Source: Anaspis maculata
Lineage: Eukaryota; Arthropoda; Insecta; Coleoptera; Scraptiidae
DNA: 64,000 nt
Direction: 5' to 3'
Assembly (NCBI GenBank): GCA_949128115.1
Contig: OX421966.1
Location: forward strand, 31,265,042 to 31,329,041
The position numbers and the translations under genes are program-made. The first letter of the stretch is position 1. The number at the start of each line of letters is the position of its first letter. Of the stretch, positions 45,485 to 56,959 are shown piece by piece. The notes below the pieces were generated by a model, which did not search any database, was not told the origin of the DNA, and saw nothing but the letters and a program-made list of their open reading frames with translations.

Positions 45485-47040
45485 TACACTGCTTGACAAT
45501 GAAAGTGCACCACCTGAAAATCAAGTGCGTTTTCAAATTGGAATAGCTCGAAAAATATTACACCGATTTTGGAAATTCTCACATGTGAGGGCAGAGCGTT
45601 TCCTTAGCGATCGAATGCTGGTTCGAAATTAGGTTTCAGTGAAACTGTTTGTCATATACAGAGTGCCAAAGAAGAACGTGAAAATATTGGCAAAGTTTGA
45701 CAGCGTACAAGTTTTGGAAAAAATTCTAGGTTTTTTCTATCGAAACGGGTTTTGAATTTTGAACTTCATTTGTTTTTTCAAAAAGTTATGCTATATTTTC
45801 TGATATTGTGCTCTTTCAGATGACAAGAATATGATAGCTTGAAAAATATTGGGGACGGATTTGGGAAATTCTGGCATGTGAGGACAGAGCGTTTCTTCAT
45901 CTATCGAATGTTTATTTTAAATGAAGTTTCGGTTAAACAATATGTCATATACAGGGTGCCAAAGAAAAGCGTTCAAATATAGGCAAAGTTTTGCAGCGTA
46001 AAAGTTTTGGAAAAAAGTGACGTCGCGTCGTCGTGTTCGTGTTTGGAGGAGGACAAACGAACGTTATCGCGAAGAGGTGGAATTTGGTGGGGGAGGGGTC
46101 ATTTTATGGGGTGGAGTAGTTTCTACTTTTTAATGGACTTTTCAATAATTTTAACGGGGTTTCTGGACAGTTTATCAATAAACACGCTGGTTCTTCAGCT
46201 GGTTTTAATGGACGTTCGGACCTCGTCATCTTGCGCAGAGAATCAATGAATGCTCTTAGATATCACGATCGCTGTCTGTTGTAGCGCCATTCACCCAAAA
46301 TTTCGGTGGAGTCTTCAACTACGTAGATGATAACGCCCCCTTCACAGAGATCGGTTGATAACGGAGTGTCTGGAAAATAACAACATCCAAAGGCTACCCT
46401 AGCCTGCCTGCTCTCCAGACCTCAACCCATTCGATCATGTATGGGCTAGGTTGAGAAGTCAACTTTCAACACTACTTGATAATCCACCGATTGAAAATAC
46501 CGACCATTTGGTTGATGTCCTTCATGAACAGTGGCGAATGATACCCATTGTATCATTTTTTAAATTGGGTGTTCAGGGGCGCATCAAGTACTAGCTTATT
46601 AGCGCCTTTTCGGTGACTCCCTCCGTTTCACTGGTTTTCCCTTGACGTGACCGCTCGGTTAGTACACGCCAAAGTATTAGAGAGCGCATAAAGAAAAGCC
46701 ACTTGCCCCGGCAGGATTTGGACTCCGGATTGGATTTCATGAGGTATTGCATGCTTTCTACCATGCCGGTGATTTTAAGGGGGTAATTTTCGGGGGATGT
46801 ACATTTAGGATAGTATCATCATCGTAGTGTGAATTTTTAAATTGTAATTGGAGGCTATATTTGCACGCTCTTTATTGGCACCCAGTATATGACAAATAAT
46901 ATTACTGAAACTTGATTGCAAAGAAATGCTCTGTCGTCATATGTGAGAATTTTTAAAATCGGTCCAATATTTTTCAAGCTATCTCAATTTGAAAACGCAC
47001 CTGATTTTCAGGTGGTGCACTTTCATTGTCAAGCAATTTA
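45485..47040 (+). mobile_element. Decayed Tc1-like transposon
   Basis: The terminal inverted repeats start TACACTGCTTGACAATGAAA at the left and, reversed, TAAATTGCTTGACAATGAAA at the right, with TA at the ends as for Tc1/mariner. The arms extend through CACCACCTGAAAATC and about 150 bp more. The left arm contains an internal near-duplication (GTCATATACAG(A/G)GTGCCAAAGAA at 45653 and 45943). A broken transposase lies in the middle. It sits in the long intron of the alternative-exon gene. Confidence 0.8.
46015..46597 (+). pseudogene. Tc1 transposase remnant
   Basis: Fragments in shifting frames match the C-terminal half of Tc1 transposases: RRVRVWRR, FGGGGVILWGG, then VDDNAPF (the second catalytic aspartate region) and SPDLNPFDHVWARL, ending with a QGRIK-type tail. 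Several stops and frameshifts separate them, and the N-terminal paired-like DNA-binding region is missing. Confidence 0.75.
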
Positions 47041-47240
47041 TTTTCATATCCCACTTTTGAAGGACTGTGCTGCGGTCCCCCATGAAGCTACGGACCCGTG
47101 TCTTTTACAAACGTTTGACACCCTATATATCACTACGCCACTGCGAGTGTGTCCCCGTGATTTTGCACTTTCAAAATATGTGTCCTGGGTGCAGTCTGCT
47201 TATTTGATGATTCCCAATCCTCAACCAAAAGTTCACCTAC

Positions 47241-47357
47241 CAATTCAAGAATTTTGATCCCGAGCTGCCAGTTTTCCAAGAACTTTTCCTTGTTCGTCTT
47301 CTTCTGCTGCTGCTCCTTCGTCTCCTCCTCCTTGCTGTTTTCAACTTCGGCCGACAT
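47241..47357 (-). CDS. Shared first coding exon of the alternative-exon four-helix gene
   Basis: The ATG at 47357 (MSAEVENSK) opens a 39-residue exon rich in Glu, Lys and Gln that ends NWQLGIKILEL, followed by a GTAGGT donor, phase 0. Either terminal exon (43085 or 42580) joins in frame, continuing into helix 1. The frame is open but has no ATG further upstream. The intron to 2a is 4.2 kb and to 2b 4.7 kb. No second exon of this type was found between 43.1 and 47.2 kb, which favours alternative splicing over two separate genes. Confidence 0.83.
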
Positions 47358-47959
47358 TGCTACAGCGACTACGATCTGCTCGGGTGGCTGCTTTTTGGGC
47401 ACGTCGTAGTACGATTCGCGGTTGCTATCCACTTTGACGGCAATTGTTCGACACTTTTCACTAATAATATCGAAATAAGAACGGAGAAGTTGGACCGGCA
47501 CTGGGCTGGGCCGAAGGTCTGCAACGTGACGACCGGCTCGAAAGACTGAAGAACAATGATGGAGCTTCGTTCGAATTAGTAAGAGAGTTTAATTGGTATT
47601 AACCCTTGGAGAGCACGTCGTCTTAATTGATCGTTATACCTCTACACCCACATTTTTTTCGCCTTACGTATGTGCATGCATACAGGAGTGCATGAGGATG
47701 GATCTTGAGGAGTGAGTGCTTTGCCGGTAGAGTAGTGGATGGAAGTGGGTGCGATAATTTTTCAAAATTTTATTATCGTTTTAAGTGTTATTGCTGCATT
47801 TAAGCGGTTAACGCACTTGGCACCCAATTATTATCTAGTTGGTAGGAAGATTGTTTTGACTATTATGTAAATTTCTTATTAGTCATGTTTTCCTCGCGTC
47901 TGATGCCGTTCCTTGCGTCGATGCTCTGAAAACCGACATAAAACAAATTAAAAGTAGAT

Positions 47960-48412
47960 GCATGTATTGTTCCGAGTTGCGAGGCTCTCGGCTCTCGTGC
48001 AGTTCCAATACATACGAGACCATACGCGATAATTCTAGATCGTTCGCACAAGCTGGAGACCCCAATAGGCGAGTAGGATACATCTGCACAAATGGCGGAG
48101 GCGCAGACTTTCCAGAGCATGCTGGTATAGGTACACGCGAATCTGATGGACGTTACGAGAGCCGTCGCGAATCTACTGGCGGCGGTCAATGGAGAATATG
48201 CCAGAGAACCCGTGGAATGTTTCCGAAGGTAACAGTCGGAGTATAAGCGGAGCTGAGCCCAGATTTACAGCTACAACGAGCGAAGTTGAGCTAGCGAATA
48301 TCCAAGTGCGGAATAATAGTTGACGTGTATTAGTAGTACGCAGTGATAAACAGTGTGTGTTTGAACGTTCGTTTCTCAATTATTAAAGTACCCAGCGCAA
48401 AATCCGTAACAG
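47960..48412 (+). repeat. Possible solo LTR or retroelement end
   Basis: Related to the inverted copy at 43690-43960. A TATAAGCGG near 48242 and ATTATTAAAG near 48380 followed by CAAAATCCGTAACA would suit an LTR promoter and polyadenylation region. The 5' end is not defined and no gag/pol flanks it. Confidence 0.35.
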
Positions 48413-48416
48413 TATG

Positions 48417-49120
48417 TACAGGGTGTTCACGCGAGATGGATACCCCCTCGTCCCCCTCATCAAAAACTTCCCCTTTGCGAGAATTTGAAAATGAAAAAGT
48501 TTTCCTTGAAGGGTTTTTGCCGTAGTTTCTGAATATGTCAAGTATAATTTTCTATTTCATCCCATATACAGGGTGTCGCAATTTTTTTGGAATTTTTCAT
48601 CATATTTCATCACAACAATCGATGCACATTGTTATCGTGATTACAAATATGCATGACACTTCTCAAATTATTCTTGAAAAAAAATTAAAAATTCACGGTG
48701 GGACCTCAAAAAAAATATATTTTTTTGGAAAGATCGATTCATTTCAGGAATCAAATATGTCCCGAATATTTGTTCATGTCATTTTATGCAATTCCATGTC
48801 ATTTAACAGTGAAACAAAATATCCTGGACATATTTGAATTCTGAAATGGGTCCATCATTCTCAAAAAATAGATGTTTTTTGAGATGGCATTGTAAATTTT
48901 TTAATTTGTTTTCAAAAAAAATCTAGAAGTTCATTGCATAACATTGTCCATCGATTGTGATGATGAAATACAGAGTGGAACACAGAACGGAGTAGAAAAT
49001 TGCACTTGACATATTCAGAAACTACGGCAAAAGTTGTTCCAGGGAAGTTTTTTCTTTTTTCAATTACCTCAAAGGGGAAGTTTTTTATGGGGGGTATCCG
49101 TCTCGCGTGAACACCCTGTA
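48417..49120. mobile_element. 704-bp palindromic element with TACAGGGTG ends
   Basis: It begins TACAGGGTGTTCACGCGAGA and ends with the inverse. The arms share GGATACCCCC, CTTCCCCTTTG and GCCGTAGTTTCTGAATATGT in inverted order. A second TACAGGGTGT/ACAGAGTGG pair (48567, 48971) is nested inside. No coding content. Confidence 0.8.
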
Positions 49121-49238
49121 CAGGGCAGTACAGCTAGGGTAGAAGCTATTTGCAAAACTCTGTTATTATTTTTGGCTGGCTTTTTTGTTTTTTTCTATAG
49201 TCTTTGGAAGGCCAGGCGCCCGAACTCACGGAATGTCT

Positions 49239-50154
49239 ACAGGTTGTCCTTTTTTTGAAGCTAAGCATGGGTATCTCGCTCATCTTGGGAGATACAAAGT
49301 CGGTTAAATTAGGAAAAAGTTGCGTATTTTCATGAAGATCAATGATACAAAAAGAAATTTGACGTATCGATTTCAGTTTTTGAGATATCGTGATAAAACA
49401 GTAATTTGAATTTTTGTTTTAATTTTTTATTTAGAAAACGGTTGAAGGTGGCCTTTTCTAATCTAGACATTGTCGGAGCACTTTTTCAAGGGGAATGCAA
49501 AGCTGCCAAAATCTTTATTCTAGCTTTCAAAGCAACCGAGATACGACATTCAACTTTTTTCTCTAATGGGCGCCATATTGGATTTTGATATTTTTGAATA
49601 CGGTATTCTTTTCTGGTTACAACGATGTGCCACATGTCACTGTTGAATAAATGAACATTCACGTTTTTTTTTTATTGTCGGTGCTAATTTTGTTTCCAAA
49701 GCACTCTTTGAAAAATAAAAAATAAATGTTTTTGCTTAAAAGCATGAATTCAACAGTGGCATGTGACACATCGTTGTAACCAAAAAAAAAAATTGTATTC
49801 AAAAATGTCAAAATCCAACATGGCGCCTGTAAGAGGAAAAAAAGTTGAATGTCATATCTCGGTTGTTTTGAAAGCTAGAATATAGATTTTGGCAACATTG
49901 AATTCCGCTTGGAAAAGTGCCTCCACAACGTCTTAATTAGAAAAGGCTACCTTCAACCGTTTTCCAAACAAAAAAAAAACAAAAATTACAATTTTTTTTT
50001 CTTAATATCTCGAAAACTAAAACTGATAAGTCAAATATCTTTTTGGATTATTGATCGTCATGAAAATTCGCAACTTTTTTCTAATTTAACAGACTCTGTA
50101 TCTCTAAAGATAAGCGAGATACCCATGCTTAGCCTCGAAAAACGGACAGCCTGT
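49239..50154. mobile_element. 916-bp palindromic element
   Basis: The ends are ACAGGTTGTCC and its approximate inverse GGACAGCCTGT. Arms of about 420 bp contain AAGCATGGGTATCTCGCT, AATTAGAAAAAAGTTGCG-like and GGTTACAACGATGTG(C/T)CACA words in both orientations. The loop is about 49660-49740. Non-coding. Confidence 0.8.
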
Positions 50155-50410
50155 ATTCCTTTCTAGTCAATTTACTTTTTGTTTTTGTTTTGATCTTTTG
50201 TTGCTAAAAATTTTCCAAAAAAAGTCTACATTCTTTGGGAAAACATTATAAAAAATAACTATTGAACGGGCCAATTCAATTTTAGAAATATTTTTCTTCC
50301 TTTTTGCATTTGGAGTACATATTGGTAGCGCCGAGACCGCAAAACAAAAATTCGATCTCTATCTCTTCCTCACTGTCACGGTCTCTCCTTCATTGTGGAT
50401 CGCCAATTTC

Positions 50411-50567
50411 AAGGTGCATTCTACAAGTATTTGCCCTCTGAACTTAGTAATCTAACCTAAGTTGCTAGCGCTGGCGCTGTCTCGATTCCTTATTCGTGTT
50501 TTCTTGCTTTGTCTCTCTCATACTTGGGTGCGATAGCAAAGTTCAGATGGTAAACAGAATGCACCTT
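50411..50567. mobile_element. 157-bp MITE
   Basis: Inverted ends AAGGTGCATTCT...AGAATGCACCTT, with further pairing through CATCTGAACTT. AT-rich centre. No target duplication resolved. Confidence 0.65.
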
Positions 50568-51469
50568 TATTCATCTTTGGCTTGGACCAAACGTCTAGAA
50601 CGGCTGTTTCCAAACAAAATTCAAACAAACTTTTTTATAAAGCTTTAGGTTCTCAGCACATGTATGTTTTCAACATTTCCAAACGATTCTCCAATAATTG
50701 TTAGTTCTTGGAAACCATAATTATCCTCCTAATGGTAAATTCCAAAATATTCTTCGGCATGTTCATAACAAAATTTTAGTTTAGTCTTTCCTGTTTTAAA
50801 CGTGTTGGCTTTTCGGAAACGTATACAATATATCCACTGCTTGATATGCATTGTTGTTGATGGCCTTCGTTCTTGCACATTTTCGCTTTTGATTCAGTTG
50901 AAAAGTTGAAAAGTAGCTGACCTCGCTTCGCAACTTCAAGTGAAGTTCAAACTAGCTTCCTTCTGCTGTAATGTACAGAAAGTAAAAACGTCAATGTTAT
51001 GGTGTTATAAAGGGTGTTTTATTATTTTTTTTTGTGTAATAGAACTTCATTCAGCCATAGCGTTGGTACTTGAAATTATTGGTTCAATTTTGGGTAATAT
51101 CTAACTTATATGGCCAACGATATTATCTCTGAGGCGCTGGATACTTCGGGATTCATTTAGGGAAGCCAAAGACGTCATATACCCCTGAAGAAAGAAGTCT
51201 AAGGGAGTTAAAATACAGAATCTTGGCGGCCGAATAGAAGCAAAAATTCCACAAAAAGCACTGAAATTGCCTTATCGAAAACCGATTTGATCATTGATTT
51301 GCAACAATTGCAATCGTTGCTCATGCGTTAATCTTGGCATAGTGAATTGCCGCACTTTAATGAACAAGAATAAGTACTCAACTTTGACACATGACAGTTG
51401 GTGTCAGAGCTATTTCGGTCAGAAGTTCTTTCACGCAAAAAAAACCACCCCATATTATATATTATGGGG

Positions 51470-51665
51470 GGAACGCGTAGTGTAGAGGTACATCGCGCCC
51501 GGTTTCGATCATGGAAGACAAGCCATACACAGTCTTTGGATGGGTGACCACTGCAACATGACACTGTGGTGGTGCTCAGTCAAGAGCGAGCCTGTGGTTT
51601 ACAGGCACATCATGTAAATTGCAGGCCCAACGAAGGACAACGGAACTGTGGAAAGAGCATTAAAC
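51470..51665 (+). repeat. SINE-like repeat with pol III box and 5S-rRNA-like motif
   Basis: TAGTGTAGAGG (51479-51489) fits the pol III A-box consensus, CGGTTTCGATC follows as a B-box-like word, and CTTTGGATGGGTGACCAC strongly resembles the 3' internal promoter region of 5S rRNA. The mix suggests a short retroposon with a tRNA/5S-derived head. No poly-A tail or target duplication was defined. Confidence 0.4.
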
Positions 51666-51689
51666 ATACCTACTTCAACTTACAATCTA

Positions 51690-51695
51690 TTTATT
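51690..51695 (-). other. Polyadenylation signal AATAAA (snakeskin)
   Basis: AATAAA on the minus strand about 300 bases beyond the snakeskin stop codon at 51992, the nearest canonical signal I see in that direction. Confidence 0.45.
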
Positions 51696-51991
51696 CATCA
51701 TAATACATACAAAACCTTAAATAAATACGATACTGATAATAAAGATAATAAAAATGGACTTCTTGAAAAACATGAACACAAAATGAAACTATATCATACA
51801 CTACGGTTTCAAGTACGTAAGTGAATACTTGACTAAATAGAAATTGAACGGATGTGCACGAAGGAAAAATGATGTCATTCACTTTCTGTAAATTCTCCTG
51901 AGGCCTGTTTCTTGGTTTGTTAGTGTCATACTGGGTATATTTTGTACTTACAACTGGAATTTTCGAAAAATCTGTTTTTGTCTCTACATTT

Positions 51992-54825
51992 TTACAATTT
52001 AGATTTGATGATGAAAATAACTGCTAGAACACTGTCAATGAGGTACGCCGCCCCGGTCAAGACACACAGCGACCCCAGGGCCAAGCCAACTTGCCGCTCG
52101 GACGAGACGTGTGTGTACTTGTGCTCTTCCAAATATCCGCTCCAGTAGTGGAGGGCTGTAGCTCCGACAGCTACCCAAAGGAAGACACCCACAATATTCA
52201 TCAAGATGTCGGTGAAAGTGCTAAAAACAAAATTATTGTCAGTTGAAAAAAAAAAGTGTTGGGTATCATGGGTGTAAAGAGTAGAGATGGCCATCGCCCA
52301 CTTCGAAAAATCGAGAGAAGTAATATATCGCCATTATACCTGAGCTGCATGTCAAAGTTGTGTGCGTCTATAGTGGAGTTCGTTAAACCCGTTCAGTTAC
52401 TCATACCTGATGCGAATTCACACGAATGGGACACGAGCATGTCCATTGTCCACTGTCCAGATCTTGCCTGAGCTGTTGGCTCCGTATCATTTCTTGCAGA
52501 CTTCTCTGGTGGCGATCGGAAGAAGCCGGGGACTCGAAAAAAAAAACGATTTGAAAGTAAAATGCACTTCTTTCGAAGAAGTAAAGCCGAAAATGTCGAA
52601 GAACTTTATCAGTTTGGTGACACTGATATTGTCTGAAATTTAGAGAATTGAAAGGTATGTGAGGTTAACCAATTTTTGACAAGCTGTGTCACTGTCACCA
52701 AATTAAAAACATTCTTCGACATTTTTGGCTTTACTTATGCAAGAGAGGTACATTTTACTTTCCGGTCATTTTTTTTCCGGATTGCCACCAGAGAAGTCTG
52801 TAAGAAATAATACGGGATCAGCAATTTGGGTAAGGATCGTGCTCGTGTACCATTCGTGTTTATTGTATTCGCAACAGGTATGTGTCACTGCACCGGTTTA
52901 ACAAACTTCACTAGATGTGTGCCTACTGATTAATCCCTTCGCAAAATTTCATCCCGCTCTCAAGATTATAATGTATCACTGAACTTGTAGGTCAGGTACA
53001 CATTAGGCTGTTGAAATACAGTAAAAGGCTTCCTATAAGGGCCAAGAAGACTCACTTTTTGTGATCACCGCTGGCGAAGCAGAGACTGATGATGGAAATC
53101 GTGGTGTAGATGAAGTAGCCGACAAAAACTCCGGAAGCTACGATTTCCGCATCCGGATTTTTCTCTTCGTTCAAGTTCCATGTTCCTCCTACTCCGAGAA
53201 ATCCGCCGCTGTAGCCCGTTCGGTAGAGAATCAGGATTATCAAGTTGAGCACCTGAAATTCAGTCAACAGCTTATCAAATGAGCAGGTACCACTACCTAC
53301 CTAGTCAAATAATAGGGGCATTCAAATATTGACACAGCGCGTGTTTGAATCACTCTTCTGCAAGACCCAGTATTAGTGTTATTTTTCACAATGCAATCAG
53401 GCATTCCGCGGAACATTTTTGTGTGTAATACCGGTTCGGATCGGGATCTAATTATTTTAACACAGGCAAACGAATGGGACGTTACGTTGATAATGAACAC
53501 CAGCGTCTTCTGTCGTCAAATTTCACAATTCGTATGCATTTTTCTACCTGTCGCTTCAGAAGAAATTTAGTGGCTTGTGATCCAAGTTGAAAACACAAAC
53601 TAAAATCCTCACAAATTTTCTATATCTCTTGTCTAAACCCCCGAGCTTTCTCATCTCCGGCTACCTTTTAATAATTTATTATATTAGGTGCAAAATATAC
53701 AAATTAGTGTATAGAATTTATAGATAGGAAATTTCTCAGAAATCTTTCCCTGGTGGTAAGGTACCGAGGATTAATGCTACATTTATCATAAATACCAAAG
53801 ACTACCCAGTATAGGCTTTAATCTGTCGTATAGTGTGGTTGACTGAACTTTCATTTGATTTTAACAAATATTGTTTCTATCTTCCAGATTCCCAGAAGGT
53901 CTTTATGCAGACTTTTTGACTCTGACAATTCTATAATAAAATTGCTCTGCGCTTATATCTATCAATGAACAATAAAATAAGAAACTGAAAAGATAAAAAG
54001 TTTTAGTTGTGGCCATAATATTTAGTGACGTGAATTAAAGTTCACTCGGGTCTATGAAAACAAAGGGTTAGAATGTAGAATTTGATCCACAACCGTATAG
54101 GTAGGTAGGTTGATTGGAAATCTTTCAAAATAATGGAGATGTATTAACACTATTTTCTAAGAAAATGACACAGGTTCTCAGTACCTATCATCAAATTTAT
54201 TGTAATTACGTATTGTTGAATTCATGAATGGAAGAGAACCCGCTCGTGTCAATTGGAGTCAATTAACAATTATTAGTGAAGACGCGAGCTCTAACAATGA
54301 GTGTGTAATTAAGGAAGGGCGTGTTATCGCAGATAAGTGTTTATCACACTAACAGATAGGTACTACAGGTACCTTTACACGAAGTATTTTTGAAACTGCG
54401 TTATCCACAAAAAAAAAGATTCGTCATATTCAAAAGACATGGCGCGATTGGAATATGTAAATAATGTACTCAAATATTGGTTTTTGAATGAGGAGCAAGG
54501 TCTTTGGCCTGAATAGCGCCAAAACAATTTGCTACCAAACTACAAAAACATGCGTAAGGCATTGATACCGATTTCAACTTGAAAGAAAACTTCAATTAAA
54601 GTATGGAAGAAGTTCCAAAAAATCAGGATTTTTATGGAAGTACTCGGATCAGAGTACAATACACCAACACACACCTATGATTCGTACAAAACCGACGCCA
54701 TATTTACTGATATCTCATCTACTCCTAAATCCTAACTGAATCCCCACTGGGTTTGAAGAAAAGATCAGACTCACCAATTTGAGGATCTTGAGGACGATGG
54801 CCCCCACGGTTTCTATGCTCGTCAT
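51992..54825 (-). CDS. Ssk: Snakeskin, smooth septate junction membrane protein, 158 aa, three exons
   Basis: Snakeskin is one of the proteins needed, with Mesh and Tsp2A, to form smooth septate junctions in insect midgut and Malpighian epithelium. Exons are 54825-54775 (MTSIETVGAIVLKILKL), 53252-53056 and 52220-51992. Donors are GTGAGT twice, acceptors TTTCAG and TTTTTAG, phases 0 and 2, all consistent. The hallmark extracellular loop GGTWNLNEEK is at residues 39-48. Others are AEIVASG (52-58), ALHYW (105-109) and SSERQVG (122-128). Four helices lie near 5-27, 54-77, 86-107 and 128-153. Length is close to the fruit-fly protein (about 160 aa). The gene lies antisense inside ADSL intron 1. Confidence 0.95.
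52485..52810. repeat. Foldback repeat in snakeskin intron 2
   Basis: The inverted arms share AGACTTCTCTGGTGGC with its complement GCCACCAGAGAAGTCT, then TTTGAAAGTAAAATG(C/T)AC, GTAAAGCC(G/A)AAAATGTCGAAGAA and TTTGGTGACA. About 325 bp in all, non-coding. Confidence 0.75.
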
Positions 54826-55775
54826 TTTGTTTGGGGCACTTTTTTCAAAACCCTGGCACTGGTAAGGGGTCGTTCGTCGATGCTGCACCTGCCGCAAATG
54901 GAAAACGAGGTGAGAGATAAAATTATTATCAACTGATAACACGGGTGTTATCTGTAATGTTGTCTCAATGATGTAAATTTTCGATGATTCAGTTCGATAC
55001 AGGTAGAGTTTTTCCAAATAACAACTCTAGCTGGATCTATAAAAAAAACTGATGATAGCAGATTTGGCGCGGGTTTTTCCTCGATCAATGACGTGGGGGG
55101 TAGGCGGCAAGAATGCGAAAAATTTGCGCAATTTTTCATAGGTACCTGCTTGAAATGTACTCAAGATAGGTCCGTTTTTGTGTCATACCGGTAGTTTAAA
55201 ATGATTCTCTTTGCTTCTTTGTTCCGGTTAATTGTTGTTAATTGAGCATTTTCTTTGTTCACTTCCATGCAGTTGAGTGAAACTAATAAAAGTCAATAAG
55301 TGAAACTTTTTGCTTCAATTAATTGGATTTCCTGAACTCAAATACCTAGTCAAGTTTATATCGGGATCAGTGGTCATAAACTAGGACTACACCTCAGGGT
55401 CCATAGGTCGATTGAATCACTCAGAATTTTATTATTTATAGACATGCATAGAACCCATATTTTTATTTTTATATAAAGGGTGTTCAATATTATGGTGCTG
55501 CACAGTTGACTATTGAGGCAGAAATCATAAAATGTGTTTTGATTATACTTTTTACTGATTTTTCGAGCTGTGATCAATAGTAAACAGGTCAAAGATTGAA
55601 GTGGTCCACCCCAAAATCTTGCTCAGGTTCAAATGAGTATATCGTGACGAAAAATGAACCGATTTGAAACTAGCGAATATGCCTCATGGGCATGAGGCTC
55701 AGTAGCGCACTTCCTTTTTGAAGGATTATAGGACGCAAGATGTTGATTAGGGTTCTATCGTTATTTGGGAAAAAA

Positions 55776-56500
55776 TTCCAATATGGCGACCAAACTAGCG
55801 GCAGAATCATGAAACTCGGCTTGAAAATCAGAATGATCGTACTAAACAAGGGTAAGTTCAAAGTTTCATGAAAATCGTTCCGGTAATAAGAGATTTCAGT
55901 ATGGCGGCGGAATGTTGGAATTTGGCTAGAAAATGAGAATGATCGAACGAAACGAGGGTAAGTTCCATGAAAATCATTCCACTGATTAGAAATTTCAATA
56001 TGACAGCCAAGATGGCGACGGAATCATGAAACTTAGCTTGATAATAAAAAGGTTCTCACGAGACAAGATTAGGTTCCAAGTTGCATGACAATTGTTCCAC
56101 TAATAAGAGATTTCAATATGGCGGCCGAGATGACGGCGGAATCATGGAATTTAGCATGAAAATAGGAATGATCGTACTGGACAAAAGTTCCAAGTTTCAT
56201 GAAAATCGTTACACTAATAAGAAATTTCAATATGGCAGCTAAGATGGCGGCAGAATCATGAAATTCGGCTTAAAAATGAGAATGATCGTACTAGACAAGG
56301 ATAAGTTTCAAGTTTCATGAAAATCGTTTCAGTAATAAGAAACTTCAATATGGCAGCCAAAATGGCGGCAGAGTCATGAAATTCGGCTTGAAAATAAGAA
56401 TGATCGTACTAGACAAGGATAAGTTTCAAGATTCATGACAATCGTTCAACTAATATGAGATTTCAATATGGCGGTCAAGATGGCGGCGGAATCATTAGGC
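55776..56500 (+). repeat. Tandem array of about six 116-bp units
   Basis: Each unit runs from AAGATGGCGGC, GGAATCATGAAA, AATGATCGTACTAGACAAG, TTTCATGAAAATCGTT to AAGAGATTTCAATATGGC. Units are 70-90% alike by eye and 101-119 bp long. The array repeats GCCATATTG and AAGATGGC words at every unit boundary. Confidence 0.8.
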
Positions 56501-56959
56501 CAATCTGCTTACTTGGTCCTTTAGGATCTAAGCTATCCATCGGATAAAGTTCAAGGGCTGTAGCTTCATTCCCAGTCGGTGCACAGGATTTTTTTTTTGA
56601 TGATAATAATGATAAATATGCATGGATAACAAAAACAGTTCCCATTGGCCACCCTTGAAGACATCAGCTATCCATCAAAAAAAGTTCCAAGGCTCCTGCT
56701 TCGATCCCCCCCGTTAACATCAGACATTTTTCAATTCCTTTTAATGTAATACATACGCAAAAAGTTAACGTTTCCTAGAAATCAGTGATCTTATTTCTGA
56801 AATTTAAACAAACATTACAGTTCCTGCGGTAATAATCTTGCAATTGATGCGCCATAAAGAAAACATCAAAAATTAAAAGAAAGAAACCGGCCATATGAAG
56901 CGTCATTATCTTACTCTATGCGACTATGCGCTACCAAAACACGCACACGCCCGTAGTGA

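Noticed and set aside
46620..46770. tRNA-like words (CGCTCGGTTAG, GGATTTGGACTCC)
   Set aside because: The two promoter-like words are on opposite strands and in the wrong order for a tRNA gene.
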